A program made the position numbers and the translations under genes. Below, in pieces: positions 1-7,778 of a stretch of DNA of 64,000 bases. Origin of the DNA: Extibacter muris (GTDB lineage Bacteria; Bacillota; Clostridia; Lachnospirales; Lachnospiraceae); assembly GCF_004345005.1 (NCBI RefSeq), contig NZ_SMMX01000003.1:298272-362271 (forward strand). The letters are read 5' to 3'. Each line of letters begins with the position of its first letter. The first letter of the stretch is position 1. Below the pieces are notes generated by a model. It had not been told where the DNA came from. It did no database searches and saw only the letters and a list, made by a program, of their open reading frames with translations.

Positions 1-1
1 T

Positions 2-1480
2 GAATCCACAGTAGCTGTCGCCATCAAGCATCTGCAGGAAGAGATTACGCCGCCATCCGAGATTGTTCCGGACATTCCGTACAGCCTGGAACAGATCATC
101 CTGAAGTGTACGCAGAAAAACGCGGAAAGAAGATACGGCAGTACGACTGAGCTCATCCAGGACCTGAAGCGCTCGCTGGTAGATCCGGATGGGGATTTTG
201 TCGTTATTCCGCCGCTCCGCAATGCGGACACGGTCATAATCACTGATGAAGAGCTGGATGACATACGCAGTTCTTACGACGATGAAGATGAGTATGACGA
301 AGATGACTATGACTATGATGACGACGAATACGAAGATGACGAATACGACGACGATGAATATGGCGACGGCGAGTATGATGAGGACGAGTACGACGATGAA
401 TACGATGAGGACGGGGCCGGCGCGAAGCGGGGAAGAAAAGGGAAGAATTCCGATGAAGTAAATCCGAGGATGAACAAGATTATGAAGATCCTGACGATCG
501 TGGTCGTGGTAATCATAGTATTCATCCTGATTTTCACGATTGGAAAGGCCGCGGGCATCTTCAAGTTCGGGCCGAAGATCAATACCGAAGAGACGGATAC
601 CGGCAAAGTCAAAGTTCCTGATATCGTCGGCATGACGGAGGATGACGCGAAGGCGGCGCTTAAGAAAAAAGGCCTTGGCATGAAAGTCGTGGCCCGCAAA
701 GAGTCGAAGAAGTATGAAAAGGGTACGGTCAGCGAACAGAAGACGGAGGCCGGCAAGAAAGTCAAGAAGAATTCAACCGTAGAAGTAGTGGTAAGCTCTG
801 ACCTTGTGGGGGACGAGATTACCGTGCCTGACGTCAGCGGCATGAGTGAAGCTGATGCCCAGAGGGCGCTCGAGGATGAAGGGCTGAAGGTCGGCAGTTC
901 AGAATTCGTCTATGATGACAACGTGGCGGAAGGCGATGTCATCGGAACGACTCCTTCCGCCTATGCTAAGGTGACAAAAGATACCGAGATAATCATGAAG
1001 GTAAGCAAAGGAGCCGAGAAGAAGACTGTGCCTGATATCCGCGGCATGAGCGAAAGCGCGGCCAGAGATGCCCTTGCGAATGCAGGCCTGTCGGCCGGCA
1101 CCGTGACATACGATTATAATGACAGCGTGGAAAAAGGAAATGTCGTATCACAGAGCCTGAACGGCGGCAAGAAGGTATCCAAAGGCACGACGGTAGACTT
1201 TGCGGTCAGCAGCGGCAAGAAGCCGGAAGAGAAGATAAGTGTCCCGCCTGTCACCGGTGTATCCGAGAGCGATGCCAGACAGCTCATAAGCAATGCGGGA
1301 CTGTCTGTGGGCACGGTCACGTACCAGGCAAATAACAATGTGGGCGCGGGGCTTGTCGTGAGCTGTGATCCAGGTGTCGGCAGCAGCGTCTCCAAAGGGA
1401 CGAAGATTAACCTCGTCATCAGTACGGGACCTCAGCAGCAGCCTCCGGCGGAAAATCCTGACGGTGAATATATGGAGTAA
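2..1480 (+). CDS. pknB: PASTA-domain Ser/Thr protein kinase, C-terminal part (PrkC/PknB/Stk1 family); 5' end outside window
   Basis: An open frame runs from base 2 to the stop at 1480, so the kinase N-lobe and catalytic loop lie outside the window. The visible part starts in the last kinase helices (about 60 residues), then has a Ser/Thr kinase juxtamembrane segment extremely rich in Asp, Glu and Tyr (bases 245-420), a basic patch, one membrane helix (bases 488-545) and four extracellular PASTA repeats beginning near bases 608, 818, 1022 and 1235, each opening with VPD- or VPP-type motifs. The family senses muropeptides and lipid II and phosphorylates cell-wall, division and translation proteins. 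Position just before rsgA matches the usual Firmicute order. An internal Met at 470 is not the start, because the same frame continues upstream without a break. The acidic juxtamembrane stretch is the odd part. Confidence 0.95.
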   Translation, partial: ESTVAVAIKHLQEEITPPSEIVPDIPYSLEQIILKCTQKNAERRYGSTTELIQDLKRSLVDPDGDFVVIPPLRNADTVIITDEELDDIRSSYDDEDEYDEDDYDYDDDEYEDDEYDDDEYGDGEYDEDEYDDEYDEDGAGAKRGRKGKNSDEVNPRMNKIMKILTIVVVVIIVFILIFTIGKAAGIFKFGPKINTEETDTGKVKVPDIVGMTEDDAKAALKKKGLGMKVVARKESKKYEKGTVSEQKTEAGKKVKKNSTVEVVVSSDLVGDEITVPDVSGMSEADAQRALEDEGLKVGSSEFVYDDNVAEGDVIGTTPSAYAKVTKDTEIIMKVSKGAEKKTVPDIRGMSESAARDALANAGLSAGTVTYDYNDSVEKGNVVSQSLNGGKKVSKGTTVDFAVSSGKKPEEKISVPPVTGVSESDARQLISNAGLSVGTVTYQANNNVGAGLVVSCDPGVGSSVSKGTKINLVISTGPQQQPPAENPDGEYME

Positions 1481-1511
1481 CAGTGAAATGTGAAGCCAGA
1501 CAAGGAAGAGC

Positions 1512-2390
1512 ATGAGAGGAAAGATATTAAAAGGAATTGCCGGATTCTACTACGTTCACGTAGTAGAATCCGGTGTTTATGAGTGTAAGGCGAAAGGCAT
1601 CTTCCGGAAAGAGAAGATTAAGCCTCTTGTAGGAGATGACGTAGAGATAGAAATCCTGAACGGGCAGGAAAAGACGGGTAACATTGAGACGGTATATCCC
1701 CGATGCAATGAACTGGTAAGGCCGGCCGTGGCCAATATCGATCAGGCGCTGGTCGTCTTCGCCATTACCCGGCCGAGTCCGCATTTTAACCTGCTGGACA
1801 GGTTCCTGGTGATGATGCAGAGCAAGGACATACCGGTCATCCTCTGCTTCAACAAGGAAGATATCGCGACGGATCCTCAGGTCAAAGAGCTGAAAGAGAT
1901 ATATGCAAGGTGCGGCTGCCCGCTTCTGTTCACAAGCGCACGGTCCGGGCAGAACCTGGACCAGCTGCGGGAAGTGCTGAAGGGCAGGACGACGGCGATT
2001 GCAGGACCGTCAGGAGTAGGAAAGTCCTCTATTATCAATATACTGCAGCCGGAGGCGAATATGGAGACCGGGGCAATCAGCAGCAAGATAGAAAGGGGGA
2101 AACATACGACCAGGCATACAGAGCTGTTTCCGGTGGGGGATGATGCTTATATCATGGACACCCCTGGCTTTAGTTCCCTGTATGTGAATGATTTTGATAA
2201 AGAGAAGCTGAAACAGTATTTTCCAGAGTTTGCTCCTTTTGAAGGGACATGCCGGTTTCACGGATGCGACCATATCCATGAGCCGGGCTGTGGTGTAAAG
2301 GAGGCTCTGGAAAGGGGGCTTATCCACAAGGTCCGCTATAAAAGTTATATGGAAATGTATGAGGAACTGAAGAATAAGAGGAGGTACTGA
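1512..2390 (+). CDS. rsgA: Ribosome small-subunit maturation GTPase RsgA
   Basis: Circularly permuted GTPase that checks late 30S assembly. The 292-residue protein has an N-terminal OB-fold (about 1-65), then G4 NKED at 114-117, G1 GPSGVGKSS at 165-173 and G3 DTPGFSS at 216-222 in the permuted order typical of the family, then the zinc-binding C-terminal site C247, C252, H254, C260. It starts at an ATG 31 bases after the kinase stop, with an AAGGAAGAG ribosome site. Linkage to the PASTA kinase is conserved in Firmicutes, and RsgA is a known substrate class for such kinases (family knowledge). Codons 10-21 contain a perfect inverted repeat (1540-1573), listed separately. Confidence 0.97.
   Translation: MRGKILKGIAGFYYVHVVESGVYECKAKGIFRKEKIKPLVGDDVEIEILNGQEKTGNIETVYPRCNELVRPAVANIDQALVVFAITRPSPHFNLLDRFLVMMQSKDIPVILCFNKEDIATDPQVKELKEIYARCGCPLLFTSARSGQNLDQLREVLKGRTTAIAGPSGVGKSSIINILQPEANMETGAISSKIERGKHTTRHTELFPVGDDAYIMDTPGFSSLYVNDFDKEKLKQYFPEFAPFEGTCRFHGCDHIHEPGCGVKEALERGLIHKVRYKSYMEMYEELKNKRRY
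1540..1573 (+). repeat. Perfect inverted repeat (15-bp arms, 4-base loop) inside rsgA codons 10-21
   Basis: Arms at 1540-1554 and 1559-1573 are exact reverse complements around the loop TTCA. The innermost T-A could extend the palindrome to 16 bp arms around 2 bases. In mRNA this is a very stable hairpin starting 28 bases after the A of the start codon. It encodes FYYVHVVE-type residues of the OB fold, so the protein frame stays open through it. Confidence 0.9.
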
Positions 2391-2393
2391 TTT

Positions 2394-3056
2394 ATGGATT
2401 ATATTCTGGCGCCGTCAATTCTGGCGGCCGACTTTGCCGTGCTGGGCGAAGAGATGAGGCGAACGGCGGACAATGGGGCAAGATATCTGCACTTTGATGT
2501 GATGGACGGAATGTTTGTGCCGAGCATCTCATTTGGCATGCCGGTCCTTAAGTCTATCCATGAGGTGACAGAGCAGGTGATGGACGCGCATCTTATGGTA
2601 CAGGAGCCCGTGAGGTATGTCGAGGATTTCAGGGATGCGGGAGCTGATATCGTGACGGTCCATCTGGAGGCATGTGAAGACGTAGGTGCGACACTTAAGA
2701 AGATCAAAGAGTGCGGGATGAAGGCAGGTCTGTCCATCTGCCCGGAGACCGGGGTCTGTGCGGTCGAAGAGTATATCCCGGACATCGACATGCTGCTCGT
2801 GATGAGCGTGCATCCTGGATTCGGAGGACAGAAGTTTATTCCCGAGTCTCTCACTAAGATCAGAGACATCCGGAACATGGCAGTGGCACAGGGCAGGGAG
2901 CTGGACATCCAGGTGGACGGCGGCATCTATCTGAGCAATGTGCGTGAAGTGCTGGATGCCGGCGCGAACATAATCGTTGCCGGTTCCGCCATATTCAAAG
3001 GAGACCCGGAAAAGAATACAAGGGAATTTATGGAGATATTAAAAAGCTATGAGTAA
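2394..3056 (+). CDS. rpe: Ribulose-phosphate 3-epimerase
   Basis: Interconverts ribulose 5-phosphate and xylulose 5-phosphate in the pentose phosphate pathway. The 220-residue TIM barrel has APSILAADF at the N terminus, the metal and catalytic motifs HFDVMDG and VHPGFGGQKF, and VDGGI near the C-terminal phosphate site, all as in the family. The start ATG follows a strong GAGGAGG site and sits 3 bases after the rsgA stop; the 3' end overlaps thiN by 8 bases, so the genes are translationally coupled. Confidence 0.97.
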   Translation: MDYILAPSILAADFAVLGEEMRRTADNGARYLHFDVMDGMFVPSISFGMPVLKSIHEVTEQVMDAHLMVQEPVRYVEDFRDAGADIVTVHLEACEDVGATLKKIKECGMKAGLSICPETGVCAVEEYIPDIDMLLVMSVHPGFGGQKFIPESLTKIRDIRNMAVAQGRELDIQVDGGIYLSNVREVLDAGANIIVAGSAIFKGDPEKNTREFMEILKSYE

Positions 3057-3714
3057 GAAGATTGTGATTGTGAGCGGCGGTGAACTTAATGAACAGCTGG
3101 CATTATCCTATCTGGACGAAGAGAGCGGCAGCTATGTGATAGGTGTGGATAAGGGGATGGAATTCCTGTATAGCCACCAGATCGCGCCGGATTATATCGT
3201 TGGGGACTTCGACAGTGTAAACCCTGGGATAGCAGAGTATTACCGCACGCAGACGAATGTGCCGGTAAGAGAATTCAACCCGGTGAAGGATGCGTCTGAT
3301 ACAGAGATTGCCGTGAGGCTTGCCATGACGCTCGGAGGGAAAGAGCTGATTATCCTTGGGGCTACCGGCGGACGGATCGACCATCTGTGGGCTAATGTGC
3401 AGACGCTTGCCGTACCTTTCAAAGCCGGCGTCAAAGCATATATTATTGATACGCAGAACCGGATCAGCCTTATCGGCGGTGAGACGCATCTGAAAAAGGA
3501 AGAGGCGTACGGGCCTTACTTTTCCGTGTTTCCGCTTGGCGAAACCGTGTATGGTTTTAACATTACCGGAGCAAAATATCCGTTGAAGGACCATACGCTG
3601 ACTCCGTATGACAGCCTTTGCGTCAGCAATCAGATAGACGCGGAGGAAGTGGTAATCGAGTTTGGCGGCGGCACGGTCATACTTATGGAGACAAGAGACA
3701 GCAAAGGGGCCTGA
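3049..3714 (+). CDS. thiN: Thiamine diphosphokinase
   Basis: Transfers pyrophosphate from ATP to thiamine to make thiamine diphosphate. The 221-residue product has the family motifs GDFDS, KDASDTE and GGRIDH in order, and the C-terminal beta domain. It overlaps the end of rpe by 8 bases and is the last gene of the kinase-rsgA-rpe-thiN unit; a strong palindrome follows its stop within the next 30 bases. Confidence 0.95.
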   Translation: MSKKIVIVSGGELNEQLALSYLDEESGSYVIGVDKGMEFLYSHQIAPDYIVGDFDSVNPGIAEYYRTQTNVPVREFNPVKDASDTEIAVRLAMTLGGKELIILGATGGRIDHLWANVQTLAVPFKAGVKAYIIDTQNRISLIGGETHLKKEEAYGPYFSVFPLGETVYGFNITGAKYPLKDHTLTPYDSLCVSNQIDAEEVVIEFGGGTVILMETRDSKGA

Positions 3715-3748
3715 CCCTTTAAAGGAGGGGTCAGGCCCCTCTTAAAAA
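3706..3748 (+). terminator. Palindrome/terminator after thiN, GGGTCAGGCCCC type
   Basis: Arms GGGGCCTGACCC and GGGTCAGGCCCC (12 bp, perfect) flank a 10-base AAAGG-rich loop; a short TCTTAAAA follows. The left arm contains the thiN stop codon. Closely related palindromes recur at 32611 and 58536, so this may be a dispersed repeat used as a terminator. Confidence 0.7.
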
Positions 3749-3773
3749 TATATGCAAAGAGAGGACATGACAG

Positions 3774-4874
3774 ATGAAGTTAGGAATTGTAGGATTACCT
3801 AATGTCGGAAAGAGTACATTATTTAATTCATTGACAAAGGCAGGAGCAGAATCGGCCAACTACCCATTCTGCACGATCGACCCGAATGTAGGGGTCGTGA
3901 CAGTGCCGGACGAGAGGCTGAGCGTGCTTGGGGAGATGTACCACACGAAGAAGATCATTCCGGCTGCCATAGAGTTTGTAGACATCGCAGGACTTGTCAA
4001 AGGAGCTTCCAAAGGAGAGGGGCTTGGCAACCAGTTCCTCGCGAATATACGCGAAGTGGATGCTATCGTGCACGTTGTCCGCTGCTTTGAGGACGGCAAT
4101 ATCGTACATGTTGACGGAAATATAGATCCTCTGCGGGATATTGAGACGATCAATCTGGAGCTTATCTTTTCTGACCTGGAGATTCTGGAGAGAAGGATAT
4201 CCAAGACGGCGAAGGTCGCCAGAAATGACAAATCGGCAGCAAAAGAGCTTGTGCTTCTGGAGAAGATAAAGGCGCATCTGGAAGATAACAGGCTGGCTAA
4301 GACATTTGACGGCGCAGAGGATGACGAAGAGGAGGAGTGGCTGAAGAGCTATAATCTGCTCACTTACAAGCCTGTCATATATGCTGGGAATGTGGCAGAA
4401 GACGACCTTGCGGACGACGGGGCCGCCAATGCGGGAGTCCAGGCGGTCCGCGAGTACGCCTCAAAAGAAGAGAGCGAGGTATTCGTCGTCTGTGCCCAGA
4501 TAGAGCAGGAGATAGCAGAGCTGGATGACGAGGAAAAGAAGATGTTTCTCGAGGAGCTTGGACTGGAAGAATCCGGCCTCGAAAAATTGATAAAAGCAAG
4601 CTACAGGCTCCTTGGCCTGATCAGCTATCTGACGGCAGGAGAGCCGGAAGTGCGGGCCTGGACGATAACGGAAGGGACAAAAGCGCCTCAGGCGGCAGGC
4701 AAGATCCACACGGATTTTGAACGAGGGTTCATCCGCGCCGAGGTAGTCTCCTACGATGACCTGATGGCATGCAAGAGCCATGCGGCAGCCAAAGAAAAAG
4801 GGCTGGTCAGGCTGGAAGGAAAAGATTACGTTGTCAAGGACGGAGATATCATGTTGTTCCGGTTTAATGTATAA
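3774..4874 (+). CDS. ychF: Redox-regulated ATPase YchF (Obg-like, OLA1 family)
   Basis: Ribosome-associated P-loop NTPase of the Obg group that prefers ATP. The 366 residues carry the P-loop GLPNVGKST near residue 6, the switch motif [17 protein letters not shown], a coiled-coil insertion (about 130-200) and a C-terminal TGS domain containing [18 protein letters not shown]. The G4 motif is the relaxed N-x-x-E kind (GNVAED) typical of this ATP-using family. It stands alone after the 3706-3748 palindrome and 20 bases before lgt, with an AGAGAGGA site before the ATG. Confidence 0.96.
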   Translation: MKLGIVGLPNVGKSTLFNSLTKAGAESANYPFCTIDPNVGVVTVPDERLSVLGEMYHTKKIIPAAIEFVDIAGLVKGASKGEGLGNQFLANIREVDAIVHVVRCFEDGNIVHVDGNIDPLRDIETINLELIFSDLEILERRISKTAKVARNDKSAAKELVLLEKIKAHLEDNRLAKTFDGAEDDEEEEWLKSYNLLTYKPVIYAGNVAEDDLADDGAANAGVQAVREYASKEESEVFVVCAQIEQEIAELDDEEKKMFLEELGLEESGLEKLIKASYRLLGLISYLTAGEPEVRAWTITEGTKAPQAAGKIHTDFERGFIRAEVVSYDDLMACKSHAAAKEKGLVRLEGKDYVVKDGDIMLFRFNV

Positions 4875-4893
4875 AAGGAAGAGGGGATTATAA

Positions 4894-5769
4894 ATGCACA
4901 GGACGATTGACTTTCCTAATATTGGAATTCATCTGAAGTCTGTCGGAGACCACATAACGGTATTTGGATTTGATATAACTTATTACGGTATGCTTATCGG
5001 TCTGGGGATACTGGCAGGCATATTTATTGCTGCCGCCGAAGCGAAGCGGAGCGGGCAGAATTCGGAAGACTATTTCGATCTGGCCATCTATGCCGTCATA
5101 TTTTCCATTATCGGGGCCAGGATCTATTATGTCATATTTTCATGGGATATGTATAAGGACGACCTGCTCAGCATCTTCAACACGAGGCAAGGCGGGCTTG
5201 CCATATACGGAGGCGTGATTGCAGCCGTCATCACGGTAATCATATACGCCCGTATTAAAAAGATGTCGGCTCCTCTTATATTTGATACCGCGGGGCTTGG
5301 CCTTGTGGCAGGGCAGATGATTGGCCGATGGGGCAACTTTTTCAACAGGGAGGCATTCGGGGAATATACGAACAACCTGTTAGCCATGAAGCTGCCGGTT
5401 GATGCTGTGCGGGGCTCGGATATTACGGAACTTATGCGCAAGCATATGGAACAGGTTGACGGCGTCTCATATATACAGGTACATCCTACTTTTTTATATG
5501 AGTCGCTCTGGTGCCTGATGGTGCTTGTCATCATGCTCATATACCGCAAGTATAAAAAGTTCGACGGTGAAGTGTTCCTCATCTACCTGCTCGGATATGG
5601 TGTCGGACGGGCCTGGATCGAGGGTCTGCGCACCGACCAGCTGCTGCTTCCGGGCGTGGGACGGCCGGTGTCCCAGGTGCTGGCAGGGATAATCGCTGTC
5701 GTATCGTTAGGGCTGATTATCTACAAACGCTTCAAAATCAGGCAGGAGACAGAAAGGGAACAGAGATGA
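4894..5769 (+). CDS. lgt: Prolipoprotein diacylglyceryl transferase
   Basis: Polytopic membrane enzyme that moves diacylglycerol from phosphatidylglycerol to the lipobox Cys of prolipoproteins. The 291-residue sequence shows about seven hydrophobic segments, the signature GRWGNFFNREAFG and the HPTFLYES motif. Its stop overlaps the next start (ATGA at 5766-5769). Lipoproteins that it could modify occur in this window, for example the proteins starting at 12587 and 37752. Confidence 0.96.
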   Translation: MHRTIDFPNIGIHLKSVGDHITVFGFDITYYGMLIGLGILAGIFIAAAEAKRSGQNSEDYFDLAIYAVIFSIIGARIYYVIFSWDMYKDDLLSIFNTRQGGLAIYGGVIAAVITVIIYARIKKMSAPLIFDTAGLGLVAGQMIGRWGNFFNREAFGEYTNNLLAMKLPVDAVRGSDITELMRKHMEQVDGVSYIQVHPTFLYESLWCLMVLVIMLIYRKYKKFDGEVFLIYLLGYGVGRAWIEGLRTDQLLLPGVGRPVSQVLAGIIAVVSLGLIIYKRFKIRQETEREQR

Positions 5770-6785
5770 CAAGTCTGAGTACGCTTTGCTACATGGAACG
5801 TGATGGCAAATATCTGATGCTTCACAGGACGGTGAAGAAAAATGATGTCAACAAAGACAAGTGGATTGGCGTTGGCGGGCATTTCGAGACAGATGAAAGC
5901 CCTGAGGAATGCCTGCTCAGGGAAGTGCGGGAGGAGACGGGCTATACGCTGACATCTTACAGATTCCGTGGTATCGTCACTTTCGTGTCAGGAAACGGTG
6001 TGACAGAGTACATGTCCCTGTTTACCGCAGACGGTTTTGAAGGCGAGCCGGTACCTTGTGATGAAGGCGAGCTTGCATGGGTTGATATTGATGACGTATG
6101 GAGCCTGAACATATGGGAAGGCGATAAGATTTTTTTCCGGCTCATGGATGAACGGGAACAGTTCTTTTCGCTAAAGCTCGTGTACGACGGACATGACAAG
6201 CTCGTATCGGCTTCTCTTGACGGCAGGCCGATGGAACTGTTCGACGTCCGTAACCCGGACGGAAGTCCGTCCGGAATCGTAAGAGAGCGGGGCATCGTCC
6301 ATCGGGAGGGAAGCCTTCACGCAACAGCCCACATATGGGTCGTACGGGAGAATGACAAAAGCGGATATGATGTGCTGCTTCAGAAGAGAAGCGCATGCAA
6401 AGACTCAAATCCCGGCTATTATGATATCTCTGCCGCCGGCCATCTTCCAGCGGGGGACGATTACCTCCCCTCTGCGGTCCGGGAGCTTGCAGAAGAGCTT
6501 GGAATCATAGCAGAGGAAGAGGAGCTTCAATACGTCGGCATCCACCACGGAGGCTTTGAAGATGTGTTCTACGGCAAGCCGTTCAAGGATGATGAGCTGA
6601 GCGCCGTCTATGTGTACAGCAGGCCGGTACAGGCCGATAAACTGCAGCTGCAGGAATCCGAGGTTGAGGAGGTAATATGGATAGACTACGAAGAATGCAT
6701 GAAAAGGATTGCTGATGGTACGCTTAAGAACTGTATCTATGCAGATGAGTTCGAGATGGTTGGAAAATATCTCGGTGTCCTCTGA
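5766..6785 (+). CDS. Double-Nudix protein: MutT-like domain fused to an IDI/YfcD-like domain
   Basis: The 339 residues contain two complete Nudix folds. The first box is at residues 38-60 (G-x5-E44-x7-REVREETGY, canonical) in an 8-oxo-dGTPase-like domain; the second is at 225-247 (GHLPAG-D231-x7-RELAEELGI) in a domain like isopentenyl-diphosphate isomerase / YfcD hydrolases. The usual first Glu of box two is Asp here, and the catalytic REL-x-EE core is intact. Substrates are not predictable: nucleotide sanitation is plausible for domain one, unknown for domain two. Translationally coupled to lgt. The stop codon is followed directly by a palindromic repeat. Confidence 0.9.
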   Translation: MTSLSTLCYMERDGKYLMLHRTVKKNDVNKDKWIGVGGHFETDESPEECLLREVREETGYTLTSYRFRGIVTFVSGNGVTEYMSLFTADGFEGEPVPCDEGELAWVDIDDVWSLNIWEGDKIFFRLMDEREQFFSLKLVYDGHDKLVSASLDGRPMELFDVRNPDGSPSGIVRERGIVHREGSLHATAHIWVVRENDKSGYDVLLQKRSACKDSNPGYYDISAAGHLPAGDDYLPSAVRELAEELGIIAEEEELQYVGIHHGGFEDVFYGKPFKDDELSAVYVYSRPVQADKLQLQESEVEEVIWIDYEECMKRIADGTLKNCIYADEFEMVGKYLGVL

Positions 6786-6926
6786 ATTTAAGTAATGTAG
6801 ACGCCGATGGAGAGGTATGGGACAGATGCTGCGATGCGTCCGGGAACTGCTACTATCACACAGATTCCTAAGCCTGTGGAGTGTTCGCCGATAGCGGCTC
6901 TCACCCCGCAGCCACTTCATTTAAGT
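6786..6926 (+). repeat. Palindromic 3'-end element, short copy (copy 1)
   Basis: Begins right after the Nudix-gene stop with ATTTAAGTAATGTAGACGCC and ends at CCACTTCATTTAAG, whose reverse complement resembles the start. The first about 100 bases match the elements at 23196 and 55503 closely (shared CAGATGCTGCGATGCGTCCG and CACACAGATTCCTAAG). The 3' half of the full-length copies, from the central part on, is missing. It fills the whole gap between two convergent stop codons (6785 and 6919). Confidence 0.85.
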
Positions 6927-7412
6927 TCCTGAATGAGCTCCTGGATCACCTCTTCAGTCTCTTCCAGAGCATCGGCGATTTCTTCGACAGTCTTCCCTCT
7001 TTCAAGCTTCTTTCTGACCAGGTCTTTTAATTTATTCCGGGCACCATTCTGTAAACCTTCTTGTAAACCTTCCTGCAGCCCCTTTTTCCTTGCCTCTTCT
7101 TTCTCATAGTATTTCTCTTCCCATGCCTGCATATACTTCACCCCGACTTCTTCACTATTGCGTACCTTCCGGACCCGGCCGTGGATGCGGCGGATGCGTT
7201 CGCTCCCGGCATGTTCCGCCGCCTCGTCCGTCGTATGCTCCACATAGTGCAGGAATTCCGCCAGCTCCTGTGAGACCTCATCATCATTCGTTCCACGGGT
7301 GTTCAGGAAGATCCGGGGCGCTCCGTCTTCGAGGACGCATCCCGGCTCTTCCTCGCACACGGTCCGTAAGGTTCAGTTTGTTTAATGGTATCAGCTTTTG
7401 TCTTTTGTTCAT
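6917..7412 (-). pseudogene. Rpn-family recombination-promoting nuclease / PD-(D/E)XK transposase, internally deleted
   Basis: A normal family start, MNKRQKLIPLNKLNLTDR, reads from an ATG at 7412 (minus strand) but changes frame after about 20 residues and joins the family's C-terminal half (IFLNTRGTNDDEVSQ through EEARKKGLQEGLQEG and a helical tail). The catalytic PD-(D/E)XK core, roughly 130-150 residues in intact homologues, is missing, so this is a deletion pseudogene. The final stop codon lies in the right end of the palindromic element at 6786-6926. The G-L-Q-E repeats near the C terminus are typical of the family. Confidence 0.8.
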
Positions 7413-7669
7413 ATGGTTCTCCTTCATTTTATCATACTTTATCCACGGTAAACAGACGGAAAACAAAAGAACAGCCACATAGGCATCCCTCCTTCACATG
7501 AAAAAATTGCTACAAACATCGGATAGGTACGGCGATCTGCCGTAGATGAATTAGATAAATCAGAATGTTTGAGTTGTACACGTATATTAACATAGCTTGC
7601 TACTCTGTTCAAGCAGAATACGGGGAATATCAGAAATGCATGTACGACTAGGAAAGTTTTAAAAATCTA
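7413..7669. other. Intergenic stretch without a gene
   Basis: AT-rich sequence between the Rpn pseudogene start and the promoter of the metal ATPase. I see no supported gene or strong hairpin in it. Confidence 0.5.
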
Positions 7670-7699
7670 TTGACATTCATACAGATGTGTGGTTATATT
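7670..7699 (+). promoter_or_regulatory. Sigma-A promoter of the first metal ATPase
   Basis: TTGACA at 7670-7675 and TATATT at 7694-7699 with 18 bases between them. The operator at 7707-7732 lies directly downstream, where a bound repressor would block initiation. Confidence 0.75.
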
Positions 7700-7706
7700 A
7701 AAGCAT

Positions 7707-7732
7707 AACATATGAATGATTGTTCATATGTT
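7707..7732 (+). promoter_or_regulatory. ArsR/SmtB-type operator (CadC-like sensor site)
   Basis: Perfect 10-bp arms AACATATGAA and TTCATATGTT around a 6-base spacer. The core TGAA-N6-TTCA is the usual SmtB/CadC operator form and recurs before the sensor gene at 10288. Confidence 0.8.
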
Positions 7733-7778
7733 CATAAAAACAATTAATGCCATTTTAAAATGTTCAGGAGGATTAGTT

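Noticed and set aside
313..843. 176-residue minus-strand frame with Ser/Tyr-rich end
   Set aside because: Complement of the D/E/Y repeats and PASTA region of the kinase.
6405..6920. 171-residue minus-strand frame ending in the repeat element
   Set aside because: Reads through the repeat into the complement of the Nudix gene; similar peptides at 23196 and 55436 only reflect the shared repeat DNA.
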